Notes: generated by a model not told the origin, from the sequence alone. DNA of 12,596 nucleotides from Coemansia sp. RSA 922 (GCA_027577415.1 JANBQS010000748.1:1-12596), one strand, 5' to 3'. Shown: positions 1 through 7,661, counted from the first letter of the stretch. A program made the numbers and translations.

Positions 1-311
1 CTGGGTTCGTAGGCGTATGGCTGCCGAGTCTTAAGCTCACTGTTTGTTAGTTTAATACAAATAATTTATCAGAAGCTGACTACTAATTTGTTGTAAGATA
101 CAGCCGCACAGGCAAACGGATTTTTTTTTTTTGGGACTGCTGCGGAATTTTGTCAATCAACATATGTATCTGCACTCTAAGAGCCTCTTGAATAGCTTTT
201 TTATGTGTATATATTGTTGTAAAATAGAAACGTCTTGTCCTAATTTTGTATCATGGCAATGTTTATGTATGCAAAAACGTAATGGGGGGCAGCCGCAGCA
301 AAAAAAGAACT
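1..311. other. AT-rich leader region without a gene
   Basis: No convincing gene is seen here. A run of 12 T lies at 121-132. A short open frame from about 131 has no similarity to the neighbouring families and poor coding character. An isolated GCCGCAGC near 291-298 resembles the GGCCGCAG promoter element that precedes P1, so the distal regulatory region of P1 may begin about here. Confidence 0.5.
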
Positions 312-396
312 GCGGTCATTGTTGCCGCATACCTTGAAACAAAGAACGCTTTGTGCACCTTTGAGGTTGGTGGCCGCAGTAGAAATGCTATAAAAA
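312..396 (+). promoter_or_regulatory. P1 promoter: inverted GCGGYC pair plus TATA box
   Basis: CTGCGGTCATTG covers 310-321 and GGCCGCAG lies at 372-379. The second is the reverse complement of CTGCGGCC, so the two form an inverted pair with a GCGGYC core. A TATA box (TATAAAAA, 389-396) follows immediately, about 115 bp before the ATG. The leader between them is CT-rich, as in many fungal promoters. Related elements precede every P paralog in the window. Confidence 0.6.
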
Positions 397-503
397 TGAA
401 CGCAAGAGAAGCATCACTCCTGTAAACCCCTCCGACCTCTTCACTTGTTTTTTTTATTATTTTTTCTTCCAACACCCTCTTGCTATTTCTGTTACTTTTT
501 TCA

Positions 504-1145
504 ATGGTGTCCAACAACCTTTACGTTTTTCATCATGGACAGTCGGCTAGCACTCCCGGAGAGTGTTTCTTATTTGTATTTCCTTATTCAGCGACCTCCC
601 ATGACATTAACCAATATTGTGTTACAGAGTTTGACAAAAGAAACCGTAAACTATTAGCCAATACCACAGAGCGTGGTAGAATATGGATTAGCGACTTGAT
701 ACTAAGACACGGAGCTGAACAGTACACGGGCACGAAGGCTATTGTATTTGTACCTGATCACTCGGCTTTTGTAAACGTAAACGTTCGGCCTATGACTAAA
801 GACACGGATTGTGGTAACCCTCGCAAGAGCGATATCGAGGACAAGATGGACGAGTTGATAGAGTATTACGAGAACATGACGGCCAGCTCAGCCTCGGAGG
901 TTAGAAGGCGGCTGAGGGCGAGAAATATTTTCTGCTACGAGGCCCAAAAGACATTCAGTGCCTTTGACTGTAGGTCACATGAGGGAAAAGCGCGGGAGAG
1001 ACAGGCTAAGAGAGAGAAATTCTTGGTTCAGCGTGGCTACGACAATAACCCTAAGCGTAGGAAGTTGGATATTGGCATACCCAGTCTGGATATTCAAACA
1101 ACTAAAGACAAGTACCCATGCTTACTTGATAATATTTGCAACTAG
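504..1145 (+). CDS. P1: divergent member of the FDKRS-tail paralog family (unknown function)
   Basis: This 213-aa protein is not recognised. It shares the family framework: NNLYVFHHG at residues 4-12, LFVFPYS at 23-29, the IEDKMDELI helix from 111, NIFCYEAQKT at 141-150, then FDCRS at 154-158 and a basic tail with FLVQRGY (173-179) and PKRRKLD (183-189), the last resembling a nuclear localisation signal. It is the most divergent copy: the family FDKRS is FDCRS, LLTQR is FLVQR, and the C-terminus is unique. The ATG at 504 is chosen because it aligns with the paralogs' starts and has the same TTTTTCAATG context; an upstream in-frame TTG adds only eight residues. No signal peptide or membrane segment is evident. 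It stands alone at the left of the array, outside the duplicated module. Confidence 0.8.
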   Translation: MVSNNLYVFHHGQSASTPGECFLFVFPYSATSHDINQYCVTEFDKRNRKLLANTTERGRIWISDLILRHGAEQYTGTKAIVFVPDHSAFVNVNVRPMTKDTDCGNPRKSDIEDKMDELIEYYENMTASSASEVRRRLRARNIFCYEAQKTFSAFDCRSHEGKARERQAKREKFLVQRGYDNNPKRRKLDIGIPSLDIQTTKDKYPCLLDNICN

Positions 1146-1560
1146 CATGTTTTTTATTAGAAGTTTAAACTTTATTCCAATGCATTACCAATACAGACAT
1201 ATACCATTTTAGTATGTGTGCGAAACTTGTTGGCTGTCACCTCTTTTGAATATACATGTAATACTCTTACCCGTAGGGCAGAGTATTGCAAGAATTACTA
1301 GCTGATTTAAGGCTCGTGTGTCAAATTATTTGTCAACCAACCTATGCCCTCAGTTCATGTACCTTAGGAGCCGTTTGAGTGTCATTTTGATATGCCTAGT
1401 ATGCTATAATGATTGAATAGATTTCCTTGTAAATGAGAAGCGTCTTCTAATTGTTACTTTTCGGGTATGTACTAAATAAACTAATGCACAACGGAAGCGA
1501 CCACTGAGACAGGACTGCATCCTCCAGTCAATGTCCCACTTTGAAAGAAAAAAGGGTGTA
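1146..1560. other. P1-P2 intergenic region; first copy of the array's conserved upstream block
   Basis: No gene is seen. From about 1236 (CACCTCTTTTGA) to the P2 promoter the sequence aligns, with many substitutions, to 2467-2915 and 6535-6865 upstream of P3 and P5. Shared landmarks are TTTGTC...CAACCTATG, CTCAGTTCA.GTACCTTA, GAGCC.TTTTGA, a CCTTGTAAATGAGAAGC-like stretch and CCAGTCAATG.CCCACTTT. This copy lacks the 141-bp extra segment found upstream of P3. Confidence 0.6.
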
Positions 1561-1610
1561 GCAGTCATTGCTTTGAGGGCGGCCACAGGTTTTCTTTTTG
1601 ATGAATAGTG
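1561..1610 (+). promoter_or_regulatory. P2 promoter: degenerate GCGGYC pair and GATGAATAGTG box
   Basis: GCAGTCATTG (1561-1570) and GGCCACAG (1581-1588) are degenerate forms of the inverted pair seen upstream of the other paralogs. GATGAATAGTG (1600-1610) occupies the place where P1, P4 and P6 have TATAAAA, about 100 bp before the ATG. A CT-rich stretch then runs to TTTTTTCA directly before the start codon. Confidence 0.55.
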
Positions 1611-1700
1611 CAAGAAACGGCGCTTTCTGTAAACCTCCTTTTCTTCTCTACTTATTTTTCTTTTAACGCCAATTTATTTGCCATTTCTGATATTTTTTCA

Positions 1701-2360
1701 ATGGAGCACAACAACATTTACGTCTATCACAGAGGAGTCATAGACTCCATGTTAGGAAAGCATTACTTATTCGTGATTCCTTATTCAAAGAGTCTGGCTA
1801 CTGACGACTTGTACCATTTTTTTGCTATGGAGTTTAAGAAGAAAGTGGGAATAAGTAAATTCAAGACGAAGATATGCTGCGGGTGGATCAGCGACTACGT
1901 ATTCCATAAAGATGTTGTACAGCACGAAAGCAAGAGCGCAATCATGTTTGCATTTGATCATCGTGACGAGATTAACTTGAACATTCACCCGGTGGACTAT
2001 TCCCTTAATCATCATCGTAATAATCGTGCGTACAGTAATGCCAAGAGTAAGGTGAATGCAATGATAAAGCTTTATGAGAATACTGTGGCAGGAAAGTCGG
2101 CTAGGGAGGTAAAGAGGCAGTTGGACTCTAAAAATATTATTCACTACGATGTACAAACAATGACTGGTGTAAGTACTTTTGACAAGAGGTCTACTGAGGG
2201 AAAGGCGCTTATTGAGGCCAAGCGTGTTGTCCAGAGGCAAAAGCTCTTGACTCAGCGTGGCTACAGCATCAACGCTAAGTGTAGGGAAGTGAGCATTGGC
2301 ATGTCCAGACTGGATTTGCAAGACAACCGAGGACCTGCATCAGTATTCACTGAGGAGTAG
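1701..2360 (+). CDS. P2: FDKRS-tail paralog family protein (unknown function)
   Basis: This is a 219-aa intronless protein, closest to P3 and P5. NNIYVYHRG is at residues 4-12, LFVIPYS at 23-29, GWISDYVFHKDVVQHESK at 61-78, a MIKLYENTVAGKSAREV helix near 121-137, FDKRSTEGKA at 160-169, AKRVVQRQKLLTQRGY at 173-188 and NAKCREV at 191-197. It ends in an acidic SVFTEE. The ATG at 1701 aligns exactly with P3 and P5; the open frame continues 31 codons upstream, but that stretch is the CT-rich leader and is not conserved as protein. The middle (about 85-115) varies strongly between paralogs, while the tail is conserved. Function is unknown; the charged tail would suit nucleic-acid or protein binding, which is speculation. 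Confidence 0.85.
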   Translation: MEHNNIYVYHRGVIDSMLGKHYLFVIPYSKSLATDDLYHFFAMEFKKKVGISKFKTKICCGWISDYVFHKDVVQHESKSAIMFAFDHRDEINLNIHPVDYSLNHHRNNRAYSNAKSKVNAMIKLYENTVAGKSAREVKRQLDSKNIIHYDVQTMTGVSTFDKRSTEGKALIEAKRVVQRQKLLTQRGYSINAKCREVSIGMSRLDLQDNRGPASVFTEE

Positions 2361-2917
2361 CTTTGTTTAACTATTAACATGTTTTGTATTTCATCGAGTG
2401 TCGCTTGTCCTCAATAAATTTAACGAAATAAAACTACACTATTTGTAAGAGCGTCCACTTAGCAGTTGTCACCTCTTTTGACATTCATGATTTGGCCATC
2501 CAGTACACATGTCTGTAGACAGCGCATACCTAAGACTATAAGTTGGTTTGATTACATGTGGCAGGTAATTTGTCAAGCAACCTATACACAGTTCACATAG
2601 TGGTTGTGGCTGTAGGTAGTAATTTGTTTTATTTTCTATAGTTAAGGCACTGGGTAGGTCTCAGTGTCAGCGACCTCAGTTCGTGCCCATACAGGGCTCC
2701 AATACAACGACTCAATCATCATATACACTCAGTTCACATACCTTAAAAGCCATTTTGATATGTAGCCGTGCTTATGTAGGTATCCCTGTAAATGGTAAGC
2801 TGCTTGTTTAAATTGATTTTGGGGGCAAAGCCTAGAGCAATCAACGAGCAATGGAGAATGCCGCAGTAAGGACTTTGGCATCCAGTCAATGCCCCACTTT
2901 AAAAGAAAAATGACGTA
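2361..2917. other. P2-P3 intergenic region with polyadenylation signals
   Basis: No gene is seen. AATAAA motifs at 2413-2418 and 2427-2432 lie about 55-70 bp after the P2 stop and are plausible polyadenylation signals. From about 2467 the sequence matches 6535 onward upstream of P5. The stretch 2826-2910 is nearly identical to about 6776-6860, the strongest conservation in this intergenic block. Confidence 0.6.
2600..2740. repeat. 141-bp extra segment flanked by imperfect direct repeats
   Basis: TATACACAGTTCACATA (2583-2599) recurs as TATACACTCAGTTCACATA (2722-2740). The two homologous upstream blocks (near 1340-1365 and 6630-6655) have one copy of this sequence and lack what lies between. 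This empty-site comparison supports an insertion, with the flanking repeat as a candidate target-site duplication, or a slippage event. The inside has weak RNA polymerase III-like motifs: TAGTTAAGGCA near 2639 and AGTTCGTGCC near 2678. A SINE relic is possible but unproven. Confidence 0.45.
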
Positions 2918-2970
2918 GCGGCCATTGCTTTGAGGACGGCCGCAGCATGCTTTCTTTTTGATGAATAGTG
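2918..2970 (+). promoter_or_regulatory. P3 promoter: GCGGYC inverted pair and GATGAATAGTG box
   Basis: GCGGCCATTG (2918-2927) is followed by GGCCGCAG (2938-2945), an inverted pair 10 bp apart. GATGAATAGTG (2960-2970) lies about 95 bp before the ATG. The same arrangement with the same inner spacing occurs upstream of P5, and in degenerate form upstream of P2. A CT-rich leader (TTCTTCTTCTCTACTTATTT) follows near 3000-3020. Confidence 0.6.
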
Positions 2971-3061
2971 AAACAGCTTTTTTTTCTTCTGAAAAATCCC
3001 TTCTTCTTCTCTACTTATTTTCTTCAAACACCATTTATTTGCTATTTCTGACATTTTTTCA

Positions 3062-3721
3062 ATGGAGCACAACAACATTTACGTCTATCACAGGGGAGCC
3101 GTAGACTCAATATTAGGAAAGTCCTTTCTGTTTGTGTTTCCCTACACGGAGACCTTAACCATGCAAGACATGGACCATTTTCTTGTCCACGAGTTAAAGA
3201 AGAAGATGGGAGTAATTCTATCCAAGTTTAAACTACGCAATGGATGGATAAGCCACCAAATTCTCAGTAAAGATGTTGTGCAGCACAAGAGTAAGAGGGC
3301 AATATTACGCACATTTGAGGCTAGTTCTGGCGATAACATCATAAACGTTCACCCGATGTTCAAAGGCCCGGGTTATTGTATCGGTGGCATCAAGAGCGGC
3401 AAGTTAGAGAGTAAGATGGACGCAATGATAAAGCTTTATGAGAGTATCGCGACAGAGCAGACGGTTAGAGGGGCAAAGAAGAGGTTGGAAGCTAGAAATA
3501 TTATTTATTACGATGCGCAAAAGACAATCGGAGCCAGTGATTTTGACAAGAGGTCTACTGAGGGAAAGGCGATTATCCAGGCCAAGCGTGTTGTCCAGAA
3601 ACAAAAGCTCTTGACCCAGCGTGGCTACAGCATCAGCGCCAAACGTAGGGAAGTGAGAATTGGCATGTCCCGACTGAGTTTGCATGACAACTTGGGAGGA
3701 TCATCAGTGTGTGTCGAATAA
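3062..3721 (+). CDS. P3: FDKRS-tail paralog family protein (unknown function)
   Basis: This 219-aa protein is the counterpart of P5 in the duplicated module. NNIYVYHRG is at residues 4-12, LFVFPY at 23-28, GWISHQILSKDVVQHKSK at 61-78, NIIYYDAQKT at 146-155, FDKRSTEGKA at 161-170, LLTQRGY at 183-189 and AKRREV at 193-198. It ends GGSSVCVE. The last ~39 residues are identical to P5, whereas the N-terminal 160 residues differ at many positions; the identical part lies inside a gene-conversion tract. No signal peptide, membrane segment or catalytic motif is recognised. Predicted structure is an N-terminal alpha/beta part and a helical, basic C-terminal part. The start has the same TTTTTTCAATGG context as P2 and P5. 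Confidence 0.85.
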   Translation: MEHNNIYVYHRGAVDSILGKSFLFVFPYTETLTMQDMDHFLVHELKKKMGVILSKFKLRNGWISHQILSKDVVQHKSKRAILRTFEASSGDNIINVHPMFKGPGYCIGGIKSGKLESKMDAMIKLYESIATEQTVRGAKKRLEARNIIYYDAQKTIGASDFDKRSTEGKAIIQAKRVVQKQKLLTQRGYSISAKRREVRIGMSRLSLHDNLGGSSVCVE

Positions 3722-3966
3722 TATTTTCCTCTAGTTACTTGCATGCAGTTTTATACCAAGTAGTACTTGCTCCTAATACATTTAATGACCAATATTTATG
3801 TTATTTATAAGAATGTAAGCAGCGAGTGCTATTGCGTAGCACAGAGTACTTGACTAATGTGTGCCCTGCTCTACTAAAAAAATTTAATCCGACGTAAATA
3901 TTTCGCTACATGAGCTTTTCCATTCAATGATGCTACAGCCTTCAGTACGAAGGTCGCCTAACACTG
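3601..3966 (+). repeat. Gene-conversion tract, copy 1 (pairs with 7541-7906)
   Basis: This 366-bp stretch covers the last ~120 bp of P3 and ~245 bp of its 3' flank. Comparison by eye with 7541-7906 gives two mismatches only (3790 C/T and 3829 C/T). Identity falls abruptly on both sides: several differences lie between 3555 and 3600, and the sequences diverge from 3967. Such a sharply bounded near-identical patch in an older duplication indicates recent conversion or unequal exchange. Confidence 0.8.
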
Positions 3967-4007
3967 GTGCCGCTCTGGTCTGCAACTTGGCAAATCAAGG
4001 AGTTGGT
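3722..4007. other. P3-P4 intergenic region
   Basis: No gene is seen. Up to 3966 it is nearly identical to the P5-P6 spacer (gene-conversion tract); after that the two diverge. No classical AATAAA follows P3 here, although CTAATACATTTAATGA near 3773 could serve. Confidence 0.55.
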
Positions 4008-4093
4008 GGCCGCAGCCAGAAATAAAAATACAGCGGGCAATCCTTCATTGATCACACTTGAAAAGGAGCAAAAGGCGGTCATATTATATAAAA
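4008..4093 (+). promoter_or_regulatory. P4 promoter: inverted GCGGYC pair plus TATA box
   Basis: GGCCGCAG (4008-4015) and GCGGTCAT (4075-4082) form an inverted pair of the shared GCGGYC core, here with the reverse element first. TATATAAAA (4085-4093) directly abuts the second element and lies about 105 bp before the ATG, matching the TATA-ATG distance of P6 (105 bp) and S1/S2 (106 bp). A regulator at 4075-4082 would sit right beside the TATA-bound complex. Confidence 0.65.
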
Positions 4094-4191
4094 GCATGCG
4101 CCGAGGACAGCAACTTTGAGAAATACAGCCACACCTATTCACTTTTTTTCTCTTTATTCCCCATCCCGTACTTTTTTCTGAACTTTTTTGC

Positions 4192-4827
4192 ATGGAGTCT
4201 AACAACAACATTTACGTTTTCCACCAGGGCGATGCTGTTGTCACGCCCAAGAACTCACTCCTATTCGTATTCCCCTACTCGGAAAACTTGACCTTGGACA
4301 CCATGTGTCAGCATGCCGCCTCCGCGTTTGGTGAAAAGTATAAGAGACTTTTGGATGGGACACTCGAATACAAGACTGGCGACATTCACGATTCGGTACT
4401 AAAGCAAGGAGTGAGACAGTGTGGACGCAAGAAAGCTATCATGACTACTTACTCCTTCTATGACACCACGTATCTGAGCGTTAAGCCACTGACCGCTGCT
4501 ACGGCTCGTCGGATGACTGATATCAAGCGTACTGCCATCGAGAGTAAAATAAACGAGCTCATAAAACTCTACGAAGCGCTCACTGCCGACACGCCGGCCT
4601 CAAAGTTGGGTAAGGTTTTGAAAGCCAAGAACATATACTATTACGACGAACGGAAGGTGCTCGGTAGCTATACGTTCGATAAGAGGTCGCCCGAGGGAAT
4701 GGAGTTCATTAAAGCAAAGCTGGTTATCAAGAGGGAAAGGCTTTTGACTCAGCGTGCTCACAACGCCAACGCCAAGCACAGGGACCAGTGCATTGACGCA
4801 TCCAGACAGGAGTTGCAAGAGGAATAA
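4192..4827 (+). CDS. P4: FDKRS-tail paralog family protein, type 2 (unknown function)
   Basis: This 211-aa protein pairs with P6. NNIYVFHQG is at residues 5-13, LLFVFPYSENLT at 23-34, KAIMTTY at 81-87, IESKINELIKLYEALTADTP at 116-135, NIYYYDERKVLGSYTFDKRS at 147-166, EFIKAKLVIK at 171-180, LLTQR at 184-188, NANAKHR at 191-197 and LQEE at the end. Type 2 differs from P2/P3/P5 in reading SPEG and LVIK in the tail and ending soon after NAK.R. Codons are more GC-rich than in P1-P3, which may reflect higher expression. The stop overlaps AATAAAG, and AATAAA at 4899-4904 is a likely polyadenylation signal. The start aligns with P6. Confidence 0.85.
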   Translation: MESNNNIYVFHQGDAVVTPKNSLLFVFPYSENLTLDTMCQHAASAFGEKYKRLLDGTLEYKTGDIHDSVLKQGVRQCGRKKAIMTTYSFYDTTYLSVKPLTAATARRMTDIKRTAIESKINELIKLYEALTADTPASKLGKVLKAKNIYYYDERKVLGSYTFDKRSPEGMEFIKAKLVIKRERLLTQRAHNANAKHRDQCIDASRQELQEE

Positions 4828-5442
4828 AGATAGGCCTTTACCAAGCTAAGAGTTTGTTTAAATAGTGGGTGGTTTTGTGAGGGTAGTTGCCTGTTCTCAA
4901 TAAATCTTTGGTGAAATACACTTACATGGGCGACACTTTCTCTATGAGTGAGTACTAGAGGCAAATCTCAGATAATGCAGGCTGCTGAGAATTCTACACA
5001 TCGCTACATACGGCCATTGAGCTTTGCAAAAAGAGCCTTGGCGGACACTGCTGATTGTCGAGGAAAGGTGACAGTAGCAGTGCACGTTTCGCCTTTTCCA
5101 GAAAAGCAAAGGCCGCCAATTGCAGCTATTGTTGCATACACTTTCCTGTTTTTTTTTCTTCTTCTTCTTCTTTTTCTTCTTCGAACATTCAGCCACCCTG
5201 CACAAGTAAAAGTGAAAGAACCCCACCAAAAGGCAGTAGTCGCTTTTAAGAAGCCATCATCGCCTGGCATTCTTTCGTCAAAGGGAAGCTGCCTAGACCT
5301 GCCACAAGACAAAGCCGATATTTGCCTTTTGGACTAGGAAACGTGTACATATGGAGAATTTCCATTGACTCGAAAGACACGAGGGCATGAGCAGTATGCA
5401 AAACTCGAAATTCAGTGTTAGCTTGGGGAGTGCTGGCCACCT
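4828..5442. other. Long conserved non-coding spacer upstream of S1
   Basis: It aligns along most of its length with 8809-9395 upstream of S2: shared stretches include GAGCTTTGCAAAAAGAG (near 5020 and 8990), AAAGCAAAGGCC, TCGAACATTC.GCCACC, AAGTAAAAG.GAAAGA and TTTTAAGAAGC. A 129-codon open frame (4948-5337, GTG start) exists here, but the matching frame in the second copy contains consecutive TGA codons, so it is not supported as a gene. A CTT-rich microsatellite lies at about 5150-5184. The conservation suggests regulatory sequence or an old dead gene. Confidence 0.55.
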
Positions 5443-5449
5443 TATAAAA
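5443..5449 (+). promoter_or_regulatory. S1 TATA box
   Basis: TATAAAA lies in the context GGCCACCTTATAAAAGG, 106 bp before the S1 ATG. The same sequence is at the same distance before S2. From here to the ATG the two promoters agree at roughly 100 of 110 positions by hand count, and both end in a TCTTCTCTATCTGCTCT leader. Confidence 0.75.
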
Positions 5450-5548
5450 GGTCAACAGCTGAGGCCCCACTTTGTCCATCTCCATCACATTTCTTCTCTA
5501 TCTGCTCTACTACATACACTCGATACACCACTACTATAAGTAAACAAC

Positions 5549-5905
5549 ATGCCTATAATAGAGCTTACCTTTAAATGGGCCGATGGAAATGATCCCACGT
5601 GCACATATAGTGATACATTCCAGTCCACCACAAAGTTACAAGATGTTGTCAAGTCAGTTGAGGAAGTTGAAGTGTTTTATTTACACAGTTGTGAGCTGCT
5701 ACTTTATAGAGTTGATGATAATGGTGTTGCCGATACTGAGAGCTTTTCTTCTGCCTTAAACAAGAATAAAACCATAGGAGAGTACATATACGCGAATAAC
5801 ACTGTCAAGTATTCAGTGATAGGAGATGATAGCATGTGGAGGAGTTACGTCGCCAGATATATGCCACCTCCCAGGCCGAAAGACAGCACTCGCCCCATTC
5901 GATAA
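5549..5905 (+). CDS. S1: small ubiquitin-like-fold candidate protein, 118 aa
   Basis: Not recognised by name. Its paralog is S2, about half identical by hand count, nearly gap-free. Visible order: strand IELTFKWAD (4-12), strand YSDTFQST (20-27), helix KLQDVVKSVEEVE (29-41), strand ELLLYRVDDNG (49-59), then KTIGEYIYAN (74-83) and strand TVKYSVI (85-91). This beta-beta-helix-beta...beta order, with a turn like ubiquitin's TLSDYNIQ before the last strand, suggests a beta-grasp fold. The tail is proline-rich, ends RPIR and has no GG, so conjugation in the ubiquitin manner is unlikely. The most conserved parts are YRVDDNGVADTE (53-64) and KTIGEYIYAN. The start fits a TATA box 106 bp upstream; AATAAA is at 6003-6008. 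The fold is inferred by eye and function is unknown. Confidence 0.75.
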   Translation: MPIIELTFKWADGNDPTCTYSDTFQSTTKLQDVVKSVEEVEVFYLHSCELLLYRVDDNGVADTESFSSALNKNKTIGEYIYANNTVKYSVIGDDSMWRSYVARYMPPPRPKDSTRPIR

Positions 5906-6868
5906 TGTTAAATATTCCTTTGGATTTCAGTACCATCGTCTTATTTCTTGACGACTCAGCTCAGTTCAGTTCCCACGATTCACTGGTTTGTTTGGCACTT
6001 TGAATAAAGTGCGTGTTTGACCAGATAACTTGTTTTTTCATCTTTTTCTTTAACCTTTACAAATATTATTTATTGACACTTAGAGCTTTATGAATAGCTG
6101 CACTAGTCTGCTCCGTCTCTCTTACTTTATATCAGATGGAGATGCCCAAGTATACTGCATAAGCTAGAGTTGCGAATCAGGCACGCGCCATCATCTAGTC
6201 AGGTTTTCCTAGCAGCTAGTTTTCAAACATGTTCAGGTGGTGCCCCCTTTTTGGAAATGCTCACGCAGTTGGAATATCAGGAAATTGATCCCAGAAATAG
6301 GCCATCAAGTGAGGAATAATCATTTGGTGTAGCGCTCTTAACGCACCAACATTTAACATGAGGATCAGTACATCGAAGTGTCCTGACGGGCCTTGCAAGA
6401 GGAATAAAGGCGGATGTCAATTGAAGTGTGAATTCTTGTAGCTGATATGTTTTTTAATACCAACTATAGCTATATCTCAGAACTTTTAATGGTATAGACC
6501 TGCGCTATTTGTAATACTGCGAACATAGTAGTTGACATCCATGATTTGGCCATCTAGTACACATGACCATAGGCTGCGCATCCCTAAGGCTAAGCTGATT
6601 TGATTTCGTGTATCAGGTTATTTGTCTATCGACCTATGCACTCAGTTCACATACCTTGGGAGCCATTCGCCAAAAAAAAAACTAGAGCCATTTTGAGTGG
6701 CATTTGAATATGTAGCCGTGCTTATGTAGGTATCCCTGTAAATGAGAAGCGACTTGTTTAAATTGGGGGTTTGGAGCAAAGCCTAGAGCAATCAAGGAGC
6801 AATGGAGAATGCCGCAGTAAGGACTTTGGCATCCAGTCAATGCCCCACTTTGAAAGAAAAATGATTCA
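5906..6868. other. S1-P5 intergenic region, junction of the two modules
   Basis: No intact gene is seen. AATAAA at 6003-6008 is the probable S1 polyadenylation signal. About 5915-6145 has no counterpart after S2. From about 6146 to 6310 it resembles the end of unit B (about 9860-9985), including CCCTTTTTGG..AATG near 6243 and GAAATAGGCC near 6293. The relic of a P-type gene is at 6366-6407. From about 6535 the conserved P-gene upstream block begins. Confidence 0.6.
6366..6407 (+). pseudogene. Decayed 3' end of a type-2 P gene
   Basis: Reading from 6366 to the stop at 6405-6407 gives QYIEVS, then TGA (6384-6386), then RALQEE and TAA. This matches the end of P6 (QRIEVSRQALQVE) almost residue for residue, and the nucleotides after it (GAGGAATAAAG) match the P4/P6 stop context. 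The TGA stands where P6 has CGA, a single C-to-T change. Sequence just upstream (about 6299-6350) has only weak, interrupted resemblance to the family tail. The rest of the gene is gone, so this is a remnant of a lost copy at the module junction. Confidence 0.7.
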
Positions 6869-6920
6869 GCAGTCATTGCTTTGAGGACGGCCGCAGCAAG
6901 CTTTCTTTCGATGAATAGTG
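6869..6920 (+). promoter_or_regulatory. P5 promoter: GCGGYC-type inverted pair and GATGAATAGTG box
   Basis: GCAGTCATTG (6869-6878) and GGCCGCAG (6889-6896) have the same 10-bp inner spacing as in the P3 promoter. GATGAATAGTG (6910-6920) is in the TATA position. The first element has lost one G of the core (GCAG for GCGG), as in P2. Confidence 0.55.
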
Positions 6921-7007
6921 AAAGAACCAGCTTTTTCTGTAAATTTCTTCTTCTTCTCTACTTATTTTCTTCAAACACCAATTATTTGCTATTTCTGACA
7001 TTTTTCA

Positions 7008-7661
7008 ATGGAGCACAACAACATCTACATCTATCACAGGGGAGTCGGAGAGTCTGTATTAGCGAAGCCCATCCTATTCGTATTCCCCTACTCAAAAACC
7101 TTGACTGAAAGCGACATGAGCCGATTCCTTGTCTCTGAGCTTAACAAGAAGGCTGAACTAGCTGGAATCAAGACTAAGATACGTTTTGGGTGGATTGGCG
7201 ACAAAATAATCGATAAAGACGTTGTGCAGCAAAAGAGCAAGAGAACGGTCATGTTCGCGTTTCCCCATGGTTGCGGCATTCTCTTTAACGTTAGCCCCAT
7301 GGAAAAATTCCTTACACTGAATCGTGGCCGCAAGAACAACGATATCAGGAACAAGATTGATGAAATGATAAATTTGTATGCGAATACTGTGGCCGGAAAG
7401 TCGCCTAGCGAGGTAGAGAGTCTGTTGGAAGCTAGGGACATTATTTACTACGATGCACAAAAGGCAGCTGGTGTCCGTGGTTTTGACAAGAGGTCCCCTG
7501 AAGGAAAGGCAATTATCCAGGCCAAGCGTGTTGTCCAGAGACAAAAGCTCTTGACCCAGCGTGGCTACAGCATCAGCGCCAAACGTAGGGAAGTGAGAAT
7601 TGGCATGTCCCGACTGAGTTTGCATGACAACTTGGGAGGATCATCAGTGTGTGTCGAATAA
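7008..7661 (+). CDS. P5: FDKRS-tail paralog family protein (unknown function)
   Basis: This 217-aa protein is the duplicate of P3. NNIYIYHRG is at residues 4-12, LFVFPYS at 23-29, GWIGDKIIDKDVVQQKSK at 61-78, a helix NKIDEMINLYANTVAG at 115-130, DIIYYDAQK at 144-152, FDKRSPEGKA at 159-168, LLTQRGY at 181-187 and AKRREV at 191-196. The C-terminal ~39 residues are identical to P3 while the region 80-112 is almost unrelated to it, so the protein is a mosaic of a homogenised tail and a diverged head. Its SPEG is shared with the type-2 paralogs, whereas P3 has STEG. No membrane segment, signal or enzyme motif is recognised. The start aligns with P2 and P3. Confidence 0.85.
   Translation: MEHNNIYIYHRGVGESVLAKPILFVFPYSKTLTESDMSRFLVSELNKKAELAGIKTKIRFGWIGDKIIDKDVVQQKSKRTVMFAFPHGCGILFNVSPMEKFLTLNRGRKNNDIRNKIDEMINLYANTVAGKSPSEVESLLEARDIIYYDAQKAAGVRGFDKRSPEGKAIIQAKRVVQRQKLLTQRGYSISAKRREVRIGMSRLSLHDNLGGSSVCVE

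Larger units (their letters stand above)
2467..6310 (+). repeat. Duplicated module, unit A (P3-P4-S1)
   Basis: Unit A holds the P3 upstream block, P3, P4, S1 and the S1 3' flank. It matches unit B (about 6535-9985) in gene order, strand and spacing: start-codon offsets are 3946 bp for P3/P5, 3975 for P4/P6 and 3953 for S1/S2. Homology extends into non-coding DNA, including a shared end in which GCGAATCAGGCACGC (about 6174) matches GTGAATCTGGCACGC (about 9888). About 230 bp after the S1 stop (roughly 5915-6145) is missing from unit B. Outer limits were set by eye and are approximate. Confidence 0.75.

Noticed and set aside
131..337. 68-codon open frame at the left end
   Set aside because: It begins in the T-run without an ATG, has Cys-rich low-quality coding sequence, shows no homology in the window and overlaps the P1 promoter element.
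1608..1700. 31-residue N-terminal extension of P2, and the comparable 32-residue extension of P6
   Set aside because: These are CT-rich leader sequence just after the core promoter; paralogs align from the later ATG, and the extensions are not alike as protein.
1785..2321. Minus-strand open frames opposite P2, P3, P5 and P6 with similar translations (SGHAN...)
   Set aside because: They lie opposite the conserved P tails and resemble each other only because the sense strand is conserved.
4948..5337. 129-codon open frame on the + strand with a hydrophobic stretch
   Set aside because: It needs a GTG start, its hydrophobic part is the CTT microsatellite, and the homologous stretch before S2 has consecutive TGA codons in frame. 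It is kept only as conserved non-coding sequence.
5549..5905. Crinkler-type effector header for S1 or the P heads
   Set aside because: The characteristic LFLAK-like and HVLVVVP-like motifs are absent; only a general beta-grasp resemblance remains.
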